From Welwitschia mirabilis (lineage: Eukaryota > Gnetophyta > Gnetopsida > Welwitschiales), in the NCBI GenBank assembly GCA_051453625.1, contig JBOZIK010000001.1, positions 211,914,945-211,978,944 of the forward strand: a DNA stretch of 64,000 nucleotides. Direction: 5' to 3'. Below the pieces are notes generated by a model. The model was not told the origin of the DNA. It searched no databases and saw only the letters and a list, made by a program, of their open reading frames with translations. Made by a program: the position numbers and the translations under genes. This document shows positions 13,794-24,001 of this stretch, one piece after another; within the stretch, counting starts at the first letter, position 1, and every line of letters starts with the position of its first letter.

Positions 13794-14234
13794 TAAAAGA
13801 AAAGAAAAGAAGAAGAAGAGAAAAAAATTGCTTGTAAATCTGGGATGTCCCATTCAAAGACTCGGACCTCCTAGACATGTCTCAGTTTTCTCCCTGCTCG
13901 TGGCAGAGGTCCCACAAAAAATTTGGGATATCCCAAGGCTTGGATGCCCTAGGAAAAATCCGGCATATCCCAGAAAAAAAATTGGGAAATCTCACAAAAA
14001 ATCTGGGACCTCCTAGCTCCCATTTAGCCTATTTTTGTGGCTAAAAAAATCAGATGTCCCACAAAAAAATTGGGACGTCCCAATGATCTGGGCCTGACTT
14101 GATGAAACTTGGATTCGTTTGATGAGCAGATCATGAAAAATAGCAAGGATGTTCAGTTTAAATGTAATCTTCGTGAGCTGGTTACATACTTCATCTTGTT
14201 CATCATTGAAACTTCTCATTCATTTGCTCCAATC
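12810..14234 (-). repeat. LTR B (5' LTR of the minus-strand element), split by a SINE
   Basis: It matches LTR A and LTR C along its length once the SINE at 13600-13829 is removed, which leaves about 1.18 kb. Blocks include TAGGATCGAAAACACT at the low end, CAAGGGTTTCC, CAAAACACCTTGCTTAATCC and the 'ATGTCCCA' short-repeat tail. The high end, CATTTGCTCCAATC, corresponds to CATTTATTTGCTCTAACA in LTR A. Confidence 0.65.
13587..13842 (+). mobile_element. tRNA-derived SINE with 13-bp target duplications
   Basis: The body is 13600-13829. An A-box-like TGGTCGTGAGTTGG (13617-13630) and a B box AGTTCGAGTCC (13656-13666) form a pol III internal promoter. The tRNA-unrelated body ends near 13740 in an A-rich tail with AAAG repeats (13741-13829). 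Perfect 13-bp direct repeats GCTTGTAAATCTG flank it (13587-13599 and 13830-13842). Removing the insert plus one repeat restores continuity with the sister LTRs. The body is visibly more GC-rich than its surroundings. It is non-coding and would rely on LINE enzymes in trans. Confidence 0.85.
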
Positions 14235-14943
14235 GGTTAAGATTAGCCAAAACACAACCTTTTTTCAAAGGCCCTCTTTTCTCTATTATTACACACCAAT
14301 GTAATCTCATCTCATATCCTGTGTCATATGTTGTGTATATAACTATGAACCACAACTATGGGATATTGGTGTATTTTAGCCAACAAAAGATAAACACCCC
14401 AAAAAGATAAAATAAAATAGAGAAGAACAAAATGAGCAAGAGAACACAACTTAACATGCTTTAGCCACAATGTACAATCTACATCCAGGGAAGAACAATG
14501 TAAAGCTCTTCATTCTCCTTGCATAGTAATAAAGACTACAACAAGCAACGCCAAACAAAGTCTTGTTTTAGAAGGCCTCTCTTCCCTACGAGTACACAGC
14601 AATTCAATCATATCTCCTAGTAAATCTCAGGGATTGTGTTTTTTTTTATCATAGTTGTGAAATGCAGATCTGGATCGTGACGCAGGGCATTTTGGATCTC
14701 GATGCAGAAAAAAACTTGAAATTGGTTCTAAATCATAATCCTCTCTAAATCTCAATCCGAAGCCTCTGGATCGTGATATGAGCTGATTCACTTTACAATG
14801 ATTTGAAGCTATCTACAATGATATAAGGAGAGGTATAGAGATCTGAAGAGATTTGCAGAGATTCAAAAAGATCCGCAAAGATCTAGAGAGGTTTGCTATT
14901 TTTTGAGGTTCAAACCAACCACACATGGAATATTTTGATCATT
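14235..14943. other. Spacer with a short AGATCTG/AGATTT repeat tract
   Basis: No gene is seen. From about 14690 to 14893 the sequence is rich in short repeats of the type AGATCTGAAGAGATTTGCAGAG, and GGATCGTGA occurs twice (about 14672 and 14768). It runs into a 100-N gap. Confidence 0.35.
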
Positions 14944-15043
14944 NNNNNNNNNNNNNNNNNNNNNNNNNNNNNNNNNNNNNNNNNNNNNNNNNNNNNNNNN
15001 NNNNNNNNNNNNNNNNNNNNNNNNNNNNNNNNNNNNNNNNNNN
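14944..15043. other. Assembly gap, 100 N
   Basis: Exactly 100 N, a conventional unknown-size gap. The sequence after it is already inside a minus-strand gag copy, so the 3' part of that element is lost in or before the gap. Confidence 0.95.
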
Positions 15044-15887
15044 AAACCAAAATTTAATGGATTACATGTCTCATCCCCTATGGATGTCAATTCAAAGTTG
15101 AGAGACTTTTCATTATTACTTGATTGAGATAATTTGTCATTATATATCTCATCATTGTTCCATGTATTTTTTTATATCTTTCTTTATTTTACTTTTAAAT
15201 TTATTCTCTTATTTTTTTTCTTTTTTCTTCTTTTTTTTCCCTTCTAGATTAGCTAATTTGAATGCAATATGCCCAAAGCCTTTACATTCATAGCATTGTA
15301 TTATACTAGAAGAGTCCTTACTTTTATCATTATTTAATTTGATGTTATTTCTTGGTGTTGTTCATTCCTTTTAGTAAATAATATTTAATTTGAAGTTATT
15401 TCTTGGTGTCATTTCTTCCTTTTGGTAAATAATATTTTAAAGTTCTTAACGAAAATGATTAGATCATCATCTTTAAAGTCCATACTAAATGTGTTATCTT
15501 TTTCTTCTTCATCATATCCCTTTAGAGCAATGCTTTTCTTCTTTAATGCTTCCTCTTCATGTTGAAGAGAAACTTCACACACCATGAGGTAAACTTCATT
15601 CTTTCTAATCTAATTCTAATAATGTCTTCACTCTTCTATTATAGTAATCCTAGATTGTAACTTCTTGGTGTGGCTTCTAAGTATTTTCTAGGGCACTTTA
15701 TTTTAGAGGACTACCTCTTTAGGTNNNNNNNNNNNNNCCACATGTTATTAATAATATTGTTGATCTTAATCATATATTTAGCTTTTTCTTTTTTTTGTAT
15801 TCCTTCATCTTAATGTTCTTGAATTTTACTACAAACATCTCAAGTTTTACATTCTTCATCAAGTACATTCCTTTGTGGACTACCTTT
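15044..15887 (-). pseudogene. Gag copy C, downstream half (element split by a Copia insertion)
   Basis: It aligns with 11660-12415 of the A-B element. Landmarks include AATGCAATATGCCCAAAGCC (near 15261) against ATGCAATATGCCCAAAACC (near 11850), the zinc-knuckle region, and AAAGTTCTTAACG against AAAGTTCTTGGCC. A 13-N gap lies at 15725-15737. The alignment breaks at 15887 and resumes at 23606, which shows that the 7.7 kb between is an insertion. Confidence 0.65.
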
Positions 15888-17257
15888 TGTCATATTATGT
15901 ACTATCAATTGATGTTAAACAAATGTTTTCTATGAAGCAAAACTTATGTATCTTGTGTAGAAAATATTGATTACTTATAAGTTAGAAGCTGAAGTAAGAA
16001 ATGTTGCATTTTGATCACTAAAACCTATTAAGTTCAATTACCTTCTTGAGGGATCGACCATAATTTCAAGGGATTGATCGTACCTAGAGTAAACTCTCAA
16101 AATTATACTAAATTCAAAGAGGTCGACTGGACTTCAAAAGAATCCACTGAACCTGTGAACTTGAGAACCAGTACTCTTGAATAGATTATCAAGGGGTCAT
16201 CGGACCTATGAGGGGTCGGCTGGACCTGAGCATTATGCACTTAACATCCCTCAGCTAATCATCAAGGGGTCGATCGGACACCTAAGGAGTCCACCGAATC
16301 TAATGCAAAAAACTAGAATGGATTTTTATCAGGATGATTAGGCGATCAGACAGATATGCCAGTGACTGGATGAGCAGTTAACGTGATCCTGAGGGGTTGA
16401 CTAGACATGAAGCCATAAGAAACTAGAATGATTAAATAGTTTACTTGAGCTATCTGTTTAATTTATGATAACAGGAGGGGTCAACTAAACATTTGAGGGG
16501 TCGGCCTACTGGAATGAAAATAAAATTTTAGATCCAATATGTATCTATTATATAGCCACTTTCTAGCCGTTGAAAGCATGATTTTAACTGTACTAACCCT
16601 AAAAGCCTTCTATTATAAATAGCCAAGAGAAGAATCACTAAAAGAACTTTTAAAACCTTTTGCTAAATGATTAAAACTTGTGATTTATCATTATACTATC
16701 TTGGCATTGTATTGTTGATTAAGGATGAGCCAACATTTGTAGTATCTTTGCATATGAAGTCAGAACTTTATACTTCATTATTCTAGTTTGTATCATTCAT
16801 AGGAGAAGAGCTCCATTACTATCATTGTGCTAAAGAACAATTGAGCATTTTTCCAAAACTGTTACATCTTCTAAAGGTTGAGACTTAGCCTGCAAAAGTA
16901 TGTTTGAAAAGGTTAAGACTTAGCCTATAAAAGTCCATGTGTAAAGATTACAAGCAAACCTGCAATACCTGAAAGAGTTAATAAAGATCCAGATTAGGCT
17001 TAGTGATAAGTTGATTATCGAGAGTAGAGTAGGGGATTCCCAAATCATTATAAAACTTGCATGCATCTATTGGTATTTCTATGCTTTCCATTATTTTCAT
17101 TTTTCTGATTACTTTTAGTTTTTATGCACAAGTTTTTACTGATTTCTTTCAAGTAAACTTTTTATCATGAGATTATTTAAATAACTTTAGAACCTATTCA
17201 ATCCCCTTCCTTCCCTCTAGCCCTCTTTCCCCACCTTTAGGGTTCTCAATCCTAGTA
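15888..17257 (+). repeat. 5' LTR of the nested Copia element
   Basis: It starts TGTCATATTATGT and ends CAATCCTAGTA just before the primer site. It aligns with 22243-23600 throughout, including the 'TAAACAAATG' start region, the GTCGAC-like short repeats (about 16045-16505), a TATAAATAGCC promoter block near 16613, and GAAGAGCTCCATTACTAT near 16805. It differs from its partner by many substitutions and small indels, so the insertion is old. Confidence 0.85.
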
Positions 17258-17259
17258 TT

Positions 17260-17271
17260 TGGTATCAGAGC
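17260..17271 (+). other. Primer-binding site
   Basis: TGGTATCAGAGC, a perfect match to the standard Copia site complementary to the 3' part of initiator tRNA-Met, two bases after the 5' LTR. Confidence 0.9.
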
Positions 17272-17299
17272 TAAGTTGAGGCCATTTTCATATTTTAAC

Positions 17300-17925
17300 T
17301 AATACTCTTATTGGTGTACTTTGGATAGTATGTGGATATATTTTCAAGTAGACTATGAACTGTGGATACGCAAAGGATCCATGGGAAAGTGACAATAGAT
17401 AGGTCAAGAATCTGATGAAGATAGAAGACTATCCTCCATGGTAATTTTGCCTCCTCTACAGAACTTGTCCAAAACATTAGAGAATGATGATTTAGATGTG
17501 ATTAATGAAGAACAAGATGAGCTAGAAGATACCTATCAAGAACTATACTTAGAATGTGAAAAGTTGGCTAAAAGGATAAATGATCTAAACAAGATTGTAA
17601 AGTCTCTTACCAAAGAAATAAAGGAAATGGAATTGAAATACAATAAGAGCAAATCTGGAAACTCAAATCTCATTTTACAGGTAAAATATTTATCTCATTT
17701 TGTTAATAAATTTTCTAGTGGTTCTTCCAAATTAGAATAGTTATAGAGTTTAGGACCCTACTAGTGATATATCAGGTATTAACTTTATCTCCCAAAAACT
17801 ACAAAGGCAATAAAATCAACTAATGTGACAAAGTAAGTTTATCTCAAAAGTAACTTGTCATTTTTGTGGAAAGACAAGACATTCAAAACTTTTTTTAATG
17901 CTAGAAAACTAATTTTATTTTCAAA
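17300..17925 (+). pseudogene. Copia gag remnant with internal deletion
   Basis: 'YW' followed by 'VDYELWIRKGS' (about 17310-17380) is the start of the gag domain. The text then jumps to a Glu/Lys-rich coiled coil in an open frame (17438-17740, 100 codons: 'NEEQDELEDTYQELYLECEKL'). The central gag domain of about 150 residues is missing. A zinc-knuckle start 'VTCHFCGKTRHS' lies near 17848-17883, but its last cysteine is not in place. Confidence 0.7.
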
Positions 17926-17959
17926 TTCAGTCAGTACTTTGCCTTTTAAAGTTATTCCA

Positions 17960-18505
17960 TAAGGAGGTATACCACATAAGTCAAAAAAATCTAAGTGGGT
18001 AAAAGCTAATGATCTTAAAAGTCTCTTAATTCAGATAGCTTTCAAGGTCTTAAATAGCAGTAGCTGGTATCTAGACAGTGGATGCTTAAGACATATGATG
18101 GGAGATAAATCTAAATTGAAGCAATTAAGCAACTTTGATAGAGAATAAGTAACTTCTAGTCACAACAGAAGAGCAAAAATAGAAGGTATCAGAAGCATAG
18201 ATGGAGGTAACCTTCCTAGAATTAATGAAGTTTTGTATGTAAATGGTTTAAAGCACAATTTATTGAGTATTAGCCAAATATGTTATAAAGGTCACAAGGT
18301 AGTTTTTGATAAATTAAAATGTGAAATTTTGTATGGAAAATCAAATGATGTTATTCTTAGATCAAATAGAATAGAGAACATTTATAGCATAGATCAATCA
18401 TTTTTTCTATGTTATTTTTCTAATCTTCCTCAAGAAGAGATTTGGCATAAATGATTAGGTCATGTTAATTATGATCAATTAAAAATGATTATTTGTAAAA
18501 ACATT
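17960..18505 (+). pseudogene. Copia protease and GAG-pre-integrase
   Basis: The aspartic protease motif reads W-Y-L-D-S-G-C-L-R-H-M at 18065-18097 (DSG at 18074-18082), as in plant Copia (DSGCSRHM). The pre-integrase part 'VNGLKHNLLSISQICYKGHKV' is open at 18233-18454 and ends 'EEIWHK', a stop, then 'LGHVNYDQL', the usual HHCC entry. The sequence then enters a 643-N gap. In life this polyprotein part cuts gag-pol. Confidence 0.8.
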
Positions 18506-19148
18506 NNNNNNNNNNNNNNNNNNNNNNNNNNNNNNNNNNNNNNNNNNNNNNNNNNNNNNNNNNNNNNNNNNNNNNNNNNNNNNNNNNNNNNNNNNNNNNN
18601 NNNNNNNNNNNNNNNNNNNNNNNNNNNNNNNNNNNNNNNNNNNNNNNNNNNNNNNNNNNNNNNNNNNNNNNNNNNNNNNNNNNNNNNNNNNNNNNNNNNN
18701 NNNNNNNNNNNNNNNNNNNNNNNNNNNNNNNNNNNNNNNNNNNNNNNNNNNNNNNNNNNNNNNNNNNNNNNNNNNNNNNNNNNNNNNNNNNNNNNNNNNN
18801 NNNNNNNNNNNNNNNNNNNNNNNNNNNNNNNNNNNNNNNNNNNNNNNNNNNNNNNNNNNNNNNNNNNNNNNNNNNNNNNNNNNNNNNNNNNNNNNNNNNN
18901 NNNNNNNNNNNNNNNNNNNNNNNNNNNNNNNNNNNNNNNNNNNNNNNNNNNNNNNNNNNNNNNNNNNNNNNNNNNNNNNNNNNNNNNNNNNNNNNNNNNN
19001 NNNNNNNNNNNNNNNNNNNNNNNNNNNNNNNNNNNNNNNNNNNNNNNNNNNNNNNNNNNNNNNNNNNNNNNNNNNNNNNNNNNNNNNNNNNNNNNNNNNN
19101 NNNNNNNNNNNNNNNNNNNNNNNNNNNNNNNNNNNNNNNNNNNNNNNN
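18506..19148. other. Assembly gap, 643 N
   Basis: The gap covers the integrase zinc finger and the start of the integrase core. Its odd length suggests a size estimate rather than a placeholder. Long frames across it are artefacts. Confidence 0.95.
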
Positions 19149-20035
19149 CAACTAGGCCATTAGAGCTTATTCATATAGCCTTGGTAGGCCCCACTTAAAC
19201 TTGAAGGCTAGGTGGTAAATGTTATTTTCTCACTATGATTGATGACCTCTCTAGAAGTGATCATAGTGGTGAATTTGAAAGCCATTTTTGTAAGAAATAT
19301 TACATTGATAATAGAATTTATTATCAATTTTCAGCCCTAAAAATACCACAACAAAATGGTATAGCTGAAAGAAGGAACAGAGTCCTCCAAGAAATGGCAC
19401 AAACTATGTTAAATGATAAGGAGGTTCTCAAATTGTTTTGGGTTGAGGCTATTAACATAGCATGCTATATTAGTAACAAAGTTTATCTTATGCTCAATAT
19501 AGATAAAACACCATATGATTTATGGAAAGGAAGATAACCTAATGTTTTATATTTTAAAGTCTTCAAAAGTAAATGCTATGTGCTAAAAGGTAGAGAACAT
19601 TCAAGAAAATTCAACTTTAAAACTGATGAAGCTATTTTTATAAGCTACTCAACTAGAAGTAAAGCTTATCAAGTATTCAACAAGAGAATTTTAATGATAC
19701 AAGAGTCAATTAATGTACAAATTAATGAGATTGATACAAGACCAAATTGTTTAGCTGATGAGGAATTCATATCGACAAGTATACCCACAACTAATAAAGT
19801 GTTTACTAAAAATAATGAAACTCCTACAAAGGAAGGCACAACTAAAAATATCAAACAGTTAAAAGATTATCCATTAGAATCTATTATTGAAGAAGTTGAT
19901 TCAAAAATAAATACAAGAAGTTCTATGAAAAATTTGTATGCTCACATGTGTTATGTTTCAAAAATAGAGCTCAAGACATTTGAAAAAGATAAAATTCATG
20001 AGAAATGGATGACAGAAATGCAATAATAGTTCAAA
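19149..20035 (+). pseudogene. Copia integrase core, catalytically dead
   Basis: 'RPLELIHIALVGPT' (19154-19195) has Ala (codon GCC, 19178-19180) where the first catalytic Asp belongs, and is followed by a stop. 'MIDDLSR' then joins directly to 'SDHSGEF' (Asp at 19259-19261), so about 30 residues are deleted. The conserved Glu in 'NGIAERRN' is at 19367-19369, leaving exactly 35 residues between Asp and Glu. The C-terminal part continues to about 20030 in two open frames (19235-19537 and 19580-20026), with 'TPYDLWKGR' and a Ser/Thr/Glu-rich linker. Confidence 0.8.
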
Positions 20036-21487
20036 AGAAATGATGTTTGGAGACTTGTATAAAGGCCAAAAGATAAGAATGTTATTGAAACTAAGTGGAT
20101 TTTTAAAAAAATGTAATGAAGAAAATAATGTCATTAAAAACAAGGCAAGATTAGTAGTACAAGGCTATAACCAGATAGAAGGCATTGATGTAGGTGATGT
20201 AGTTGCTCCTTTTGCAAGACTAGATAGAATTAGAATGTTTTTATCTTTTGCAACCTTTCAAACTTTCAAAGTGTATCAAATGGATGTTAAGAGTTTTTTT
20301 AAATAGTACCTTAAATGACGAAGTTTATGCAGAGCAACCACAAGGTTTAATTGATCCTTATAGAAATGATCATATTTATAGGCTTAATAAAGCCTTGTAT
20401 GGATTGAAGCAAGCTCCAAGACCTTGGTATAAAAAATTAGCCACTTTTTTAAATGATAATGGATATATTTGTGGAACAGTAGACAAAACCTTGTTTGTGA
20501 AGAACTTGAGAAAGGATTTCATTATTATATAAATCTATGTAGATGATATCATATTTGGTGCCTTAAATGAAAAGTTATCAAAATAATTTTCAACTATTAT
20601 GACAACTCATTTTGAAATGAGTATGCTTGATGAAGTGAAAATGTTTCTTGGACTACAATTCAAAAAATCAAAAGATGGAATATTTATTTCTCAATCCAAA
20701 TATGCAAGAGATTTAATCAAATGTTTTGAATTAGAAAATGCAAAAACAACTGACACTCCTATGTCAATGTCTTATAAAGCGAGTTTGGATGAGGATGGAA
20801 AATCAGTAGATAAAGAACTTTACAAGAGTATAATTAGAAGTTTATTATATTTAACTATGATCTACACCAGACATTATGTTTAGTATTGGAGTGTACATAA
20901 TGTATCAATTCCAAGCAAAAGAATTACATCTACAAGCATTAAAAGAATAATCACGTATGTAAAAGATACATGTGATTATGATTTGTGGTATTCTACAGAG
21001 ACATCCTTCGAGCTTGTAGCTTTTAGTGATGCAGATTGGTTTAGTTGTAAGGATGATAGAAAGCACACAAATAAAAATTATTTTCTATTAGGTTCATTCT
21101 TAGTAGGATGAACAAGTAAGAAACAAAATTCAATCTTTCTTTTAACTATAGAAGTAGAATATATTATAGTACGTAGTTGTTATACTCATCTTGTATGATT
21201 GAAAAAAATGCTAAAGAATTTTAATGTTAATTTTAAATAAGTCACTATCTTTTATAACAACATTAGTGCTGTAAACATCTCTAAAAATCCTGTTTAGCAC
21301 TCAAGAACCAAACATATTAATCTAAGGCATCATTTTTTAAGAGATAAAGTAGAAAAAGAACACATTCCTATGAACTTTATGAGTACAGATTAGCAACTAG
21401 TAGATATTTTTACTAAACCCCTAAATTTTAATACTTTTCATCATCTCAGAAATGAACTAGAGGTTATCTTGTTATCCTATGGATAAT
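20036..21487 (+). pseudogene. Copia reverse transcriptase and RNase H
   Basis: RT blocks are KARLVVQGYNQIEGID (near 20140), QMDVKSFF (ends 20300), NDEVYAEQPQG, LNKALYGLKQAPRPWY (20382-20429) and IYVDDIIFG (20533-20559; catalytic DD at 20542-20547). An extra T after 20290 shifts frame, and a TAA at 20530-20532 lies just before IYVDD. RNase H follows with 'FSDADWFSC' (near 21023), a broken 'SKKQNS', a 'RTKHI' block (near 21306) and 'DIFTKPL' (near 21402). At least four stops or shifts disrupt it. Confidence 0.85.
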
Positions 21488-22242
21488 TTCAGGATAGTTG
21501 ACTAGATCCATGATTTAATCGATCAAATGTGGTTAGTCTACTAGCATGAAAGCCTAATCTCTTGGATTCTATCAGTTCTGTAGGCGACTTCAGAGGAAGT
21601 TGGACACTTAGAGTGGATAGCAAGTAAAGAAGAGGTAGATGAGGAATCTGTTTAGAACTTTTCTCTGTGATTATGTTTGTTCTTTTATTTTCTTGTGTGA
21701 ATTTATCTCCTTTATCATTGATGTCAAAAGGGAAAGAATTAGTTGTATTTCTTATATACTTGCAGTTGTAGTTTACTCTTGATGAGCACTTTTACTTTGT
21801 ACTACCTAGTTTAATGAAATAAAAATGCACTTGTTTTTATGCTCTCTAATTTATGTCTCAAATTTTTAGTGCAAATATAATTTCCATATGAACTTAAAAT
21901 TTTTGATATATTGAATATTTAGAATCAAAAAGTTGTTTAACCTATACATTTATAGTGCACCTTTAGTTGTTAATTAACAAAATGTTAAATATTGGATGAT
22001 CAAAATGTTGCTTCTTATAAATATTATTTTTCATAAACATTTTACATTTTCTAAACTCTCCAAATGTGCACCTCAATTTTTTTTAATATTAGCACAAAAT
22101 AAATCTTATCAAAATGTCTTCATTTAATATTAAAAGGTTTAATTTTTTTCCAAAGGATAATAGGCATTTTATGAGAGGGAGTTTTTTTAAATTTTAATAT
22201 TTACAACTAAGGAATGTTTGCCATCAATGTCAAAGAGGTAGA
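21488..22242 (+). other. Copia 3' untranslated region and polypurine tract
   Basis: Non-coding stretch between RNase H and the 3' LTR. An old purine tract GAGAGGGAG lies at 22174-22182, and a primer-like CAAAGAGGTAGA (22231-22242) abuts the LTR; the latter is the likely polypurine tract in decayed form. Confidence 0.5.
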
Positions 22243-23600
22243 TCATTAGATTATGTATTGTTAAATGATGTCAAACTAATGTTTTTTATTAAGCGAAATT
22301 TATGTATCTTGTGCAAAAAATATTGATCATTTATAGGTCAGAAGCTAAAGTAAGAAATATCACATTTTAATCACTGAAACCTGTCAAGTTCAATTACCCT
22401 CTTGAGGGGTTGACCAGACTTCTAAGTGGTTGACCACACCTGGAGCAAACTTTGAGAATTGCACTAAATTCATAGGGGTCGACCGAACTTTTGAGGAGTT
22501 GACTGAACCTGTGAACTTGAGAACCAATACTCTTAAACAAATTGTCAAGGGATCGAATGAATCTATGAGGGGTCGACTAGACCTGAGCACTGTGCACCTG
22601 ATATCCCTAAGTTGATTGTCAAGGATTGACCGGACACTTGAGGGGTTAACTAGACCTAATGCTAAAAATTGGAATGGATCTTTATCAGGATAAGTAGATA
22701 ACTGGATAGATATGCAGGCAATCGGATAAGCAGTCAACTGGATCCTGAGGGGTCGACCCGACATGGAGCTATAAGAAACTAGGAAGATCAAACAGTTTAT
22801 TCGGGTGACCTATTTAAGTCATGAAACTAGGAGGAATCGACTAGACATTTGAAAATTCAGTCGATCAGAATGGAAACAAAATTTTATATCCATTATGTTA
22901 CCGCTTTTTAGCCATTGGAAGCACGATTTTAACTGTACTAACCCTAAGAGCCTTCTATTATAAATAGCCAAGAGAGAAATCACTAAAAGAACTTTTAAAA
23001 CCTTTTTCCAAATGATTAAAACTTATAAGTTATTATTGTATTATCTTGACATTGTATTACTGACCAAGGATGAACCGACATCTATAGTATCTTTGCATAC
23101 AAGGTCTGAACTTTGTACTTCATTGTTGTAGTTTGTATCATTTACAGGAGAAGAGCTCCATTACTATAATTGTGCTAAAGAACAAGTGATATTAGTGCAT
23201 CAAGGCATTTTTCTATCACTATCACATCTTTTAAATTTTGAAACTTAACCTGCAAAAGTCTATTTGAAAAGGTTAAAACTTAGCCTACAAAAGTTTGGGT
23301 GTAAATATTAAAAGTGAATCTGTAACACCTGAAAGGATTAACAAAGATCTGGATAAGGTGTGATGATAAGCTAATCATCAAGAATGGATTAGGGAGTCTC
23401 CCAAACCACTATAAAACTTGCGTGCATCTGATTGGTATTTCTATGTTTTCCATTTTTTCATTTTTTTTTATTTTTCTAATTAATTTCAGTTTTTATGCAT
23501 AAGCTTTTAGTGATCTCTTTCAAGCAAATTTTTTATCATGAGATCATTTGAATATTTTTAGAGCTTATTCACCCCTCCCCCAGGGTTTTCAATCCTAACA
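22243..23600 (+). repeat. 3' LTR of the nested Copia element
   Basis: The repeat is 1358 bp and ends CAATCCTAACA. It aligns with 15888-17257, including TATAAATAGCC near 22969. The first bases (TCATTAGATTATGT) differ from the 5' copy (TGTCATATTATGT), so the 5' boundary is good to a few bases only. Confidence 0.85.
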
Positions 23601-23605
23601 ACTTT

Positions 23606-23965
23606 AAACTCTCCCATATTTTTTATGCAATTGTATGATATACCACCTAATTATACTCCTCTAGAGAGAAAGATCATAGATTAAGTTATTCTTGGTATTT
23701 TCGTTTAGCTGGGCAAACTTCTTATCATTAAGTTCTCATTTACTTTGATGTTTGAGAACCATTATTTTATTTTTCTTCTTGGGATGTGTTACATATCTAT
23801 ATTCCACCATATTTCATATGTTACAATTAAGAGCTATAGGAATATAGTCATCTTGTTTTCTAATATGCATAGTTTGATTTAGATAATAGTGATGGCCTTG
23901 AGATTGATTAACCTTATATGTAGCTTATGGATTCCATTTAGGATAAACTTGAAATCAAATATAAG
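23606..23965 (-). pseudogene. Gag copy C, upstream half
   Basis: This is the continuation of 15044-15887 on the far side of the Copia insertion. It matches 12400-12757: GGCAAACTTCTTATCATTAAG against GGGCAACTTCTTGTTATTGGG, TTCCACCATATTTCATATG against TTCCACCATATCCCAAATG, and GTAGCTTATGGATTCCAT against GTAGCTTGTGGATGCCAT at the gag start. It is full of stops. Confidence 0.65.
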
Positions 23966-23987
23966 ACATAGAAATCTAAAGAAACTA

Positions 23988-23999
23988 GCTATGACACCA
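23988..23999 (-). other. Primer-binding site of split element C
   Basis: The minus strand reads TGGTGTCATAGC, 10 of 12 to TGGTATCAGAGC, next to LTR C. Confidence 0.65.
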
Positions 24000-24001
24000 A
24001 T

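Larger units (their letters stand above)
7445..14234 (-). mobile_element. Non-autonomous Copia-type LTR element (A-B), minus strand
   Basis: Two related long repeats in the same orientation (7445-8878 and 12810-14234) bound a 3.9-kb interior. Reading on the minus strand, the order is LTR B, a degraded tRNA-Met primer site, gag with zinc knuckle, a coiled-coil region, a plant-transposon-protein-like ORF, then LTR A. No protease, integrase or reverse transcriptase motifs were seen in the interior. It therefore looks like an LTR element that would depend on enzymes from elsewhere. A third LTR of the family lies at 24002-25003. A short gap (10826-10835) lies inside. No target duplication could be matched at the outer ends. 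Confidence 0.6.
15888..23600 (+). mobile_element. Copia LTR retrotransposon, nested, with both LTRs
   Basis: Two repeats of about 1.36 kb bound a 5-kb interior with a primer site, gag remnant, protease, integrase, reverse transcriptase and RNase H in Copia order. Flanking bases CCTTT (15883-15887) and ACTTT (23601-23605) form a 4-of-5 target duplication. The sister gag in element A-B shows the unoccupied target (CCACCTTTAGAGTC near 12398). Frameshifts, stops, internal deletions and a 643-N gap make it inactive. The active-site context YVDDIIFG fits the SIRE/Tork side of Copia, but the lineage is not settled. Confidence 0.85.

Noticed and set aside
13616-13837. 73-codon Lys-rich open frame
   Set aside because: It is the SINE body and its A-rich tail read as protein.
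18485-19198. Long open frames across the N run, both strands
   Set aside because: They consist almost entirely of N. Only the ends carry sequence, and those belong to the Copia polyprotein.
22390-22791. 133-codon open frame, -
   Set aside because: It lies wholly inside the Copia 3' LTR, in the GTCGAC-repeat part, and is kept open by the repeat composition.
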